Assembly: GCF_002994745.2 (NCBI RefSeq)
Contig: NC_037089.1
Location: 78,330,347 to 78,394,346 of the forward strand
Length of the DNA stretch: 64,000 nucleotides
Reading direction: 5' to 3'
Source of the DNA: Rosa chinensis
Taxonomy: Eukaryota; Streptophyta; Magnoliopsida; Rosales; Rosaceae
In this document: piece by piece, positions 35,230 to 45,700 of the stretch
How the letters are laid out: each line of letters begins with the position of its first letter
How positions within the stretch are numbered: the first letter of the stretch is position 1
Translations under genes and position numbers: made by a program
The notes under the pieces: model-generated
What the model was told of the DNA's origin: nothing
Databases searched by the model: none
The model's input: only the letters and a program-made list of their open reading frames with translations

Positions 35230-38200
35230 TTTTTGGCTACAATACATTCTTTATAGTAAATTTATATATAGATAGATAGATGGATGAAAAATGAAGCCAT
35301 GCTTTATATTCTCTGCTACAATACATACAGGCATGTATAACAAAAATATAATTCCCTTTCAAAAAAAAAAACCAAAAATGTAATTAACTTTCACTTTTGA
35401 GAATCAAGCAAATAAGAATCAACTTAATTTAATTAAGTGAGTGTTGTAGAGAAACTGAAATTGAGATAAATTCGCTGTGTCTTCTCATTGATAATAGGGG
35501 CCTCTTTATATAGAGGATTACAATGCATAGAATCTCAATCATTCAAGGAAAGTAATCTTACATCAATTAGGAATCTAGATCCTTCTAATCGAACCCTATT
35601 ACCACTAGGTCAAGTAATCTAGAGTTTGGGCTAAACACAAATTAGGTTTTCCTTGAACACTCCCCCTTGTGTTGCCCAAACACGGTGCTTCTCTCGTTGC
35701 CTCATTAAAAACCTTGCCGAGTAACAAAAACTCAGTGGGACAAAAATAACCTCGGTCGAAGGGGAAAAAGAGCACAACACACCCTTCACGATTCGAGACG
35801 AACATGTAGACATCTCCCCCTGATGTCTGCGCCTCCCCCTGATGACAACGATCATGGGAGTTCAGATAATTTCCGCAAGCCAATTCTTGCCACATGTTTC
35901 TCGAACGTGGATTTGGGCAATAACTTAGTAAACAAGTCTGCCACATTATCCTCAGATCGGACCTGGTTCACTTTGATCTTGAGGAGCTTCTGTTGTTGTT
36001 GATTGTAGAAGAATTTAGGCGGTATATGCTTGGTGTTGTCGCCTTTGATGTAGCCTTGCTTCATTTGTTCAATGCAAGCAGCATTATCCTCATAAATGCT
36101 CGTTGGCTCATCTGTGGTAGACTTCAAACCACAATTGCTTCGAACATGCTTAACTATGGATCGAAGCCATATACATTCACAAACTGCTTCGTGAAGAGCA
36201 ATAATCTCTGCATGATTCGAAGAGGTAGCGACTAAGGTCTGCTTGGTAGACCTCCAAGATATCGCGGTCTTTCCCATGGTAAAAACATAACCAGTTTGGG
36301 AGCGACCTTTGTGTGGGTCAGAGAGATACCCAGCATCAGCAAAACCTTCCAAAACACTTATATCGTTTTGGATTGGGGATAGGGAACGCAATCCACCATG
36401 TATAGCGTCCCTAGTATTTGATGGGTCTGAATCCATCATCTCTCTATAGGGATAGAACAAGCTCATATCGCTCGTACCACTTAGGTATCGAAAGATATCT
36501 TTAACACCAGTCCAATGGCGTCGTGTTGGCGCAGAGCTATATATAGCTAGCAAGTTCACTGCGAATGAGATATCCGGTCTTGTGCATTGTGCCAAGTACA
36601 ATAATGCGCCTATTGCACTTAGGTAGGGCACTTCCGCCTCTAGCACATCTTCATCGTCATCTTTTGGACGAAATTGATCCTTCTTGGATCAAGACTACGG
36701 ACGACCATTGGGGTGCTTGAAGGCTTAATCTTATCAGTGTTGAAACGCCTAAGCATCTTTTGGGTATAAGCTGATTGATGAATCAGAATACCATCTCTAC
36801 GGTGCTCAAGTTCCAAACCGAGGCAAAACCGTGTTTTCCCAAGATCTTTCATCTCAAACTCGGATTTCAAGTGTTCAGCGGTTTCCCTTAACTCTTTAAG
36901 GGTGCCAATTATGTTCATGTCATCAACATAAACCGCTATTATTGCAAATCCGGAACTTGTCCTTTTTATGAACACACATGGGCATAGTTCATTGTTGACA
37001 TATCCCATTCCAATCAAGTAGTCACTTAGACGGTTATACCACATCCGTCCGGATTGTTTCAATCCATATAGTGAGCATTTCAATCTAATCGCAAACGCGC
37101 TCCGTGGTTTAGAGCCACTTGATTTGGGTAATTGAATTCCGTCTGGAATCTTCATGTATATCTCTGTATCTAGATCCCCATATAGATACGCAGTAACCAC
37201 ATCCATAAGCTGCATATTCAGTTTTTAGGAAACTACCAAACTGACAAGGTAGCGGAACGTAATGACGTCCATTACGGGAGAATAAGTCTCCTCGTAGTCG
37301 ATTTCAGGGCGTTGTGAGAAACCTTGCACCACAAGTCGAGCTTTGTACCTTACAATCTCGTTTTTCTCATTACGCTTTCTAATGAATACCCATTTGTGAC
37401 CAACTGGTTTGGTGTTGGGCGGTATTGGCACAACTGGTCTGAATACCTTTCTTTTCGCTAGAGAATCAAGTTCTGCCTGGATTGTATCTTTCCATTTTGG
37501 CCAATCGGCTCTACATTGGCATTCATCAATGGAGCGTGGTTCGATGTCATCGGTCTCAATAATCTCACACGCCACTGAATACGAGAATACATCATCAATG
37601 ATGAAGGAGTTTCTTTCCCACGTCCCATGTACACTAGTGTAATTAACAGAGATCTCTACGTTCTCAGGGATAGGTTCTGACATTGAGGCGTCCCCCAATG
37701 ATGTCTCATGGACATAACCATAATCCGGAAGATTCTCATGGGACGGATTTTGAGTATCGATGATCAAAGGATTTGTTTGTGCCTCATTCGCCTTCTTTCT
37801 AGGGCGAGTATCCTTCGAACCAATTGATCTACCGCGCTTTCTTGCGGGACCTGTGGCCATAGATGCCACATCATTGCCATGTTGGGCAATGGCGCCATCT
37901 CCTAGTGTGACAGGAGTGGCGTGATGTCCAGTATTTGAGACATCGATCCTTGCAGGCACGTTTGCAGCAGGTATGTGTGATCTCGTCACTTTGGCAACAT
38001 CAGAAAACGCATCAGACAGAGTGTCTGCTACGTTCTGGAGCTCGATTATTCTTCGCACTTCAAGTTCGGACTATGCGGTACGGGGATCGAGATGAGACAT
38101 AGTGGGGACAGACCATGACAATTCCTGTCGTTCCTGTTGAACATCTGTGTTCTTATCTCCCCCTAACGACGGGAAGACTGTCTCATCAAAGTGACAATCC

Positions 38201-41200
38201 GCAAATCTAGCGGTAAAGAGATCGCCTGTCAAGGGTTCAAGCTAGCGGACGATCGTTGGAGATTCATATCCAACATATATGCCCATTCGTCGTTGTGGAC
38301 CCATCTTAGTACGCTGTGGCGGCGTAATAGGCACATAAATGGCACACCCAAAAATGCGTAAGTCCGAGATATCAGGGTCGTACCCAGTCACTAGCTGTAA
38401 CGCAGAGTAAGATTGAGTGGCAGTGGGTCGTAGACGAATTAGCGTCGCTGCATGCAATATTGCATATCCCCAAGCAGAAACAGGGAGATTAGTGCGCATA
38501 ACCAATGTCCGTGCTATCATCTGTAGTCGTTTGATAGCAGCTTCTGCGAGACCATTTTGGGTATGAACATGGGGAACTGGATGCTCTACATCAATCCCCA
38601 GTGACATGCAATAGTCATCGAATGTTTTCGATGTAAACTCCCCAGCATTATCAAGTCGAATCGACTTAATAGGGTGGTCAGGGTAGTGAGCCCGTAGACG
38701 GATAATCTGGGCGAGGAGTTTAACATAAGCAGCATTCCGAGTGGACAATAACGCGACATGTGACCAGCGTGTCGACGCATCAACCAATACCATAAAGTAT
38801 TTAAAAGGTCCACATGATGGGTTAATTGGTCCACAGATATCCCCTTGGATTCTTTGTAAGAACGGAATAAGTATTTTGGGATCCTTTGCGTAGGACGGTC
38901 TCGGTCCTAATTTCCTGAAGGAACAGGCTTTGCAGAAAGAGCGAGGGGCCTTAAAAGCAACCAATGAGGATTTTGGTTGGGCCTGAGCGTCCGTAGCGCT
39001 ATTAGAAGCAAAGTGTTTGACTACATCTCCCATTATGGCGTTAGAGTCATGGAAAGTGGTGTGCGTAGCGTCATGGCTACTAGGAGGAACAACCATGGCG
39101 TCATGCTCATGGTTGGCGCCATTAATGGCGTCATCACATGGGACGTGGGAGGCCTTATGGCGCCCCAAGACAGCTGCAGTTCCAGATGCTGCAATTGTTG
39201 CGGTTTTGCTAAGTCCTGGAATCAATTTTCGATTCTTGCTTCTTCTCACTCTGAAGAATGGATGTCCGTGTGAAGTCTTTAGTATACGGAGCATCATATC
39301 ACGACCAGGATGTCCTAGTCGGTCATGCCAAAGTCAATATGTGTCTGAATCCAAGAGATCTTCTCTTATGATATTATTGGATTCAATAGGTAGAATGGTA
39401 GTGACATAAAGTCCACTAGATTGACACATAAGCTTCTCTAAGATGCGCTTTCTTCCGCAATCATTAGACCGCAATCATTAGAGGTAATGCAAAGGAATTC
39501 GATTCCGTTCTCACTATGCATTTCCACATGGAATCCGTTGGCTCTAATATCTTTAAAACTCAATAAGGTCCGATTTGCCTTAGGAGCGTAGAGAGCTTCA
39601 GTGACTTTAATCAAGGTGTCATTAGGCAAAAGGAATTGGGTCATTCCATGTCCTTGAACTAAACTTGATGGCCCAGCCATCGTAGTCACAGATGAATATG
39701 TAGGCAACATCTCTAAGAATAATTGCCTATGTCGTAGAATGGTGTGCGTAGTCGCACTATCTGCAAGACATTGAAGTTCATCCATTCCTAAAAGAAAAAG
39801 CTCATAATTAAAAATGAGTCATAAAGAAAAGAACTCAACTTTTATTAATAAGCCAAACGGAATTACATCATCGTTTCTCATAACTAAAGGAAATCTAATT
39901 CAATAAACTAGTTAATGCAAAACAATGGTAGTTGCCTATCTTCGTTCGGTAATTCCAATGTAAATGTGACCAGTTAAGTAGAGAGATGTCGGTGGAGCAA
40001 AACTCGCTTAAGAACCACTTATCTCAAAACCTTTCTAGACATCACTTTTACATTGAGTACGCCTACTTTGAAGAAAGACTAATATCATTGGCATCTACTC
40101 CAAAAGTAATATGGCAATTGCCTGTATCTCTTGGAAAATAAAAAGACTTAATCAAAATCGCCAGTTTCTGGGTCTTGATCCTTGTAGTCTTCCACCCTTA
40201 GATCGAGATTTCCATCTTGATCTTCTTGTTCCATGTAATGTGCCTCCCTTGCTTCACGATACATCTTGTATGCGTTTGCAACATTCTGGGATGCAGTACA
40301 CTTCTTTGCCCAATGTCCACTTAATCCACATCTGAGATAAGCATCATTATGGTCAGATTCCCTTGATCGAGACGCTCTGGGGGCGTTTTGTAGACGGTTA
40401 TTGCCTTTGGTGGCGTTACCACCATAACCGGAGGCTTGGCCTCTCTCTCTCTTCACACGTTTACCTCCACGGTTCCGTGCACGCCTATCTTGGCGATTTC
40501 CTTCCTCTTTAGGGCGAGAATATGGACCAGAACGTCCAGAATTATCCCTATTCTTAGGGTTTCGCTCCTTACGTCCTCCTTTGGGGGCGCGACTATAATT
40601 AGACTCCGGAATTGACTTGGTTCCCACGGGTCTAGAGTTGTAGTTCTTCACAAGTATGTTGTCATGCTTTTCATCTATGTTCATGGCACCAATTAGCTCA
40701 TGAAATCTTGTGATGCGTCTAGCATTGACATCAATCCGATAGTTTTTGGCTATCATCAATGCAGAGACGGGGAAGGTGGAGAGAGTCTTCTCGATCAACA
40801 TCGTATCAGTGATGTTCTGCCCACAGAATTCCATCATAGACTTGATACGAAGTGCTTCTGAATTGTAGTCAAGTACAGACTTGAAATCACAGAAGCGGAG
40901 GCTATGCCATCTCACTTCTAAGTCAGGAAGCAGGGAATCACGGACGTTGCCAAAACGCTGCTCGAGTTCCACCCATAGTTTTCTTGGGTCTTCCTCATTG
41001 AGGTACTCATTTTGGAGCGCGTCATTCATGTGCCTTGTCATGAGAATGATGGCTTTAGCTTCATTCGCCTCTCTCGTAGCTCTATTTGCTTCCAAAACAG
41101 CAGCTTGTTGAGGAGTACGTCCGTCCTGACTTGGCTCTTGGATCGTACTCAGGATCCCATCAGCCTTAAGATGCTGGCGCACATCATGGACCCACTTGTG

Positions 41201-42741
41201 GTATCCTGCGCCTGTTGTCTCTAGTGGAGCGAAGCTCAACTTGTTCAGGTTACTCATCCTGAAAAACAACAAGAAAATAGGGTTAGTTTCGGAGCGAAGA
41301 AGGCTACCACGAAAAACTATATAATTTCTGAGCGTAGTCGCTTCCAAGAAATTAGGAATTTTTCTGAGCGTAGTCGCTTCCAAGAAAATCTGATTCCAAG
41401 AGGGGTTTTGGATTAGATCGAAACGACGATGTATGTGGTCGATCGTTTTCTTCTCAACAAACTCTAAGTTTGGAGGACTCTACAAGCTCTAAGCTTGGAG
41501 TGAGCACGAACCCCCACAGTTCGGCTTTTGGTCTCCCCTATGAAGAAGAAAGGGGGGTAGAAGAAGGGAGGTTGCAAGTCCCCGAGAAAAGAAGAAAAGA
41601 AAGAAAAAAAAACTTCAAAACGGGAACCTTTAGAAAAGTTTACCTTGAAAAATAGCCGGAAATCTTGACCGGAAAAAACTACTGTAGATGGCCGGAAAAA
41701 GGTCACCGGAGGTCGCCGGAAAAGTGGCCGGAAATTGGTGGCCGGCGGTGGTGGCCGGAGCTAGGCCGGGCTATGCAGGGGCGCTGCAGGGGGTATGCGG
41801 AGGCTGTACAGGGCTCGTGCAGGGGCTGTCGGCAGATGTCTGCAGGGGCTTCGGCAGATATCGGCAGGTCTCGGCAGGTGCTTGCAGGGGCTGTCGGCAG
41901 GTCTCGGCAGGTGCTTGCAAGGGCTCTCGGCAGATGTCGACAGCACTCGGCAGGGCTCGCAGACGCTTTGGCAGATGCGCGCAGGCACTCGGAAGGTCTC
42001 GACAGGGGCTCGGCAGCTACTCGGCAGATGCGCGCAGGTACTCGGCAGGGGTTCGGCAGGGGCAGAGACCGGTCCGATTTTTCTGACGGCCGGTTCAGGG
42101 GTTTTCCGGCCGGTTCCGGTGGTTCCGCCGCCGGTTCTGGGCTCCTTGGGATTAGGGCTTCGATATGTGGGGAGGTGGTTGTAGGATTTTGAGGGCTACG
42201 AAATTAGGGTTTCAGGGTTAGAGGCTCGTGCTGATAACGTGTTGTAGAGAAACTGAAATTGAGAGAAATTCGCTTTGTCTTCTCATTGATAATAGGGGCC
42301 TCTTTATATAGAGGACTACAATGCATAGAATCTCAATCATTCAAGGAAAGTAATCTTACATCAATTAGGAATCTAGATCCTTCTAATCGAACCATATTAC
42401 CACTAGGTCAAGTAACCTAGAGTTTGGGCTAAACACAAATTAGGTTTTCCTTGAACAGTGAGAACCTTATTTACCGTAACAAGACTTTTTTCTTCAATTT
42501 AAAATTTTATGAGAAAATCAACTTGTTTATGAAACATTCATACAACTTGTTTCCTCAAATGCGCACAACTCACGTTTATCAATTTGGTACTTTAAAAAAA
42601 TCATTATTCAAGTAAATAAAATCTTCAACAGAGTAAAGAGTACTGTTAAAGTAACTAAGTTTTCAATGAGGGTGATTGGGGAAATTCTATGATACATATA
42701 ATTGGTTCAATTAATTATATTTATATAGTGCCACATGCAAA

Positions 42742-42774
<33 letters not shown>

Positions 42775-45700
42775 GTGCAAATCGAAATTCCACATTTAAC
42801 TTTGTCGTCAATATATCCAGAAAATAATGTTGTCGAACACATTCAAATCGAATCGGCACTTATAACTTAACATCACGATTCCATTTTCATATGACGAGAA
42901 ATCTGATCTTTTAGGTGGTGATGACACCTCAGCCGATAGTGGTAGTGAGACAACAAAAGAAGTAGAGACGGAAGATGCTAAGACAGAAAAAGAAGCGGTT
43001 GAAGGTATTGTGTCTTGATCCTCAAAGACTTCTTTGTAATCTAACCTATATAACTTGTTTTCTTATCAGATATTTTAATCTGAATAGTCGATCCATATAA
43101 TAATTAAAGATCAAGGATTTAATTTTCAGGCGATCTTCAAAGTGAAGATGAGCGAGCGAAAGAAGAAGCTGCTGAGCGAGAGAAAGAAGAGGTTGAAGGT
43201 ATTGATTTGTTGTTTCCAATATTGTAATTATAAAGTTTGCTTTATTTCCCACTTCGATTTATGGTGTATCTCTCTTCTTTTTTCAAGTATTTCTATAAGA
43301 AACTATAATTAGTAAGGTTTGATTTTAAGCACTGCTACCAGGACTTTGAAATCTCACGACCAGCCTTGTTAATTATCAATTTGATGGTATTTATCTTTGA
43401 AAAGTTCACTATTTGCAGTTACAGCGACTTTGATTGCTAGCATATATATATTCAGCTAATCATAATTTCATTTTCGTCATTTTGATTTAACTGTCAACAA
43501 ATAACGGTACATGGATTTATTTGGCATGCAGAAGAAGGAGATGGAGATGAGCACAGTGACAGCGACAATACCAAGTATGAACCTTTGTTTCGTGATGTGA
43601 AACAATCGAAATGGGATGATGTAATGAACTTTATCGAAAAACACCCTGAGGCAGTAGGAGAAACAGCTCCAACAGACGACGGCAAGACAGTTCTCCATTA
43701 TGCAGTTGAAGCTGTGAGGGTGGATATTGTAAAAAAGTTGTTGCCGTATATTATGGCAGATGATTATTTGGAAATAGAGGACGATGAATGGTGTTCCGCA
43801 CTTGATTATTGTTCTATGTTGCCTGATAAAGATGAAATGGTCGAAATAGCTAAATGCTTGGTTCAAAAGAAGGAGGAGTTAAGTGCAGGTGGTGTCGATT
43901 ATCCCTACTTACTTGTCGAAGCTTTTATTAACGGCAGACCAAAAATGGCTGACTATCTCTACAAGGTCACTCCGCTCAAAACTGACGATACCCATGCCGC
44001 TGCACTTATTTCCCTCAGTTTTGGCACGAAAAGATTTGGTAATTAAGAGTTTTAGAATTTACGAACCACAACTTAAATCTATTTCCTGCTAAATATGTGA
44101 TTATGCATGTTCTTCTTTCACTCTAGATATTGCGTGCGATTTAATCCAGCGATACCCAAGCTTGGCTGTTGCTGAAGACTTCTCTGAGAAGTCCCCTTTG
44201 AACGTATTGGCATGTACGCCTTCTGCATTCTTGAGTGGAAGCGAGCTGAAATTTTGGGAAAAATGGATTTATCACGGTTAGTATTGTTTTGATTTTCCTC
44301 TAATTAGTGGTGTCGCTCAAATCCAAGTTTCAATTTTTGCCATTAGCGATTCTATTTTTGAGACATTTTACGTCTTACGGTCTTACCTCCTTCCATTGTT
44401 CAAGGCCATCGGCTGTAGCATCTCTTCTTTTACTGTTGTCTTCTTCAAAAAGAAAAAATGACCCATCATCCATATGCATGACTACTGCGTTAAGCAAATA
44501 TATGATGTATTATTGATTGGCTGCTCTGTGTACTTATTTGATAGGTATATACATAAAACCTAGTCCTACCATCAAGAGTGAGACCATTGACGAGGACAAC
44601 AAAGGAAAACCCACTGCTACACCCGATGCAATTTCCATAGACGTCGTTCCAACACAAGGAGATGGCAAAGATAATTATAAGCAGAGTGGTCTCATTCGCT
44701 CAGGTAATTAATGGAAGTGCGCGCATGCATTCCTTAATTTTTGTTGATGTCGTTTCTTCTCGATAACAGTTTTTTTTTTCTTTCGATTAAAAAAAAAAAT
44801 TAAGTTGGATTTTGTGAGGAAAATGTATGTATCAGCCTAGCAGGTGTAAACTACTGCAACTGTGTACCTTAAAACTGATTGTCATTCTCTATTTAAAAAA
44901 AATAAAAAGAAAAAAGAAAGAAACAAGAAGAAGAGAATTTGTTAGCCCTTTTTGTCAAAACTTCATATCTAGTTATCTATCATTGGAGATGGCCTAACAG
45001 TTATAGCTCCTTCTTTATTTTTTTATTTTTTTTTAGTTCTACCAACAATGTTTATGGGGCTACTAGTGAAATTAACAGATCATTTAAAGAGCTTTTGCTA
45101 ACACATTCGGATTTGCAATGTAGTAATGGCTTTGTTTAGAGGACCAATAATCAAGAGTATCCGCAAGTTTTTTGGTATGCCACATTGACAATCCTGATTT
45201 TTTTCTTTCAACTTTTGCCAACATGTTCTGATTATAATGTTATAATTTGTATGCTTTTTAATGTCAAACTCAGGGATCAATCGTATCTATCATATGAAAC
45301 TGAACCATGTCCGCAGCCTTGAAATCCTATCTTGCATGTGTAAAGTATTGACGACAGAAGAGATGAAAAGTCTCGACGAGAAGCAAGAAAAATTTGTGGA
45401 AACAGCAATCGTCCAAGCAGCAGAACGGGGGCTTGTTGAGTTTATGACTCATATATTTAGGGTTAATCCAAACTTGGTAAAAACTTTAGATGACAAAGGC
45501 AGGAACCTATTTCAAGTAGCAGTCGAGTGTCGTCAAGCAAAAGTTTTTAATCTTATACATGCGTTGACCAAAGACACCAAAAAAGATGTTATGAGTTTGA
45601 CAGATAATGATGACAACAATATGCTACATATGATGGGACTTTTCTCACCATTTGCACAAACCAATCGTATCCGTGGTGCGGCTTTGCAAATGCAAAAAGA

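Larger units (their letters stand above)
35442..42457 (-). mobile_element. Ty1/Copia LTR retrotransposon in intron 1, minus strand, 7016 bp
   Basis: Two 218-bp LTRs (35442-35659 and 42240-42457) start TGTTGTAGAG and end CTTGAACA, flanked by GTGAG on both sides (35437-35441 and 42458-42462). I counted 5 differences between LTRs (about 98% identity), so it is young. On the minus strand the order is gag, protease, integrase, RT, RNase H; integrase before RT defines Copia. It lies antisense within intron 1 of the ankyrin/PGG gene and leaves exons 1 and 2 in phase. Coding parts fall in several frames, so the copy is not autonomous. Confidence 0.97.

Noticed and set aside
41665..42192. 175-codon plus-strand open frame
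   Set aside because: It comes from the CGGCAG-type repeat of the Copia leader. All three frames are open over much of it and the composition is repetitive.
45037..45123. Alternative exon 7 beginning at the TTTTTTTTAG acceptor at 45037
   Set aside because: In the required phase it meets a stop after 21 codons. The acceptor at 45122-45123 keeps the frame and gives a family-like segment.
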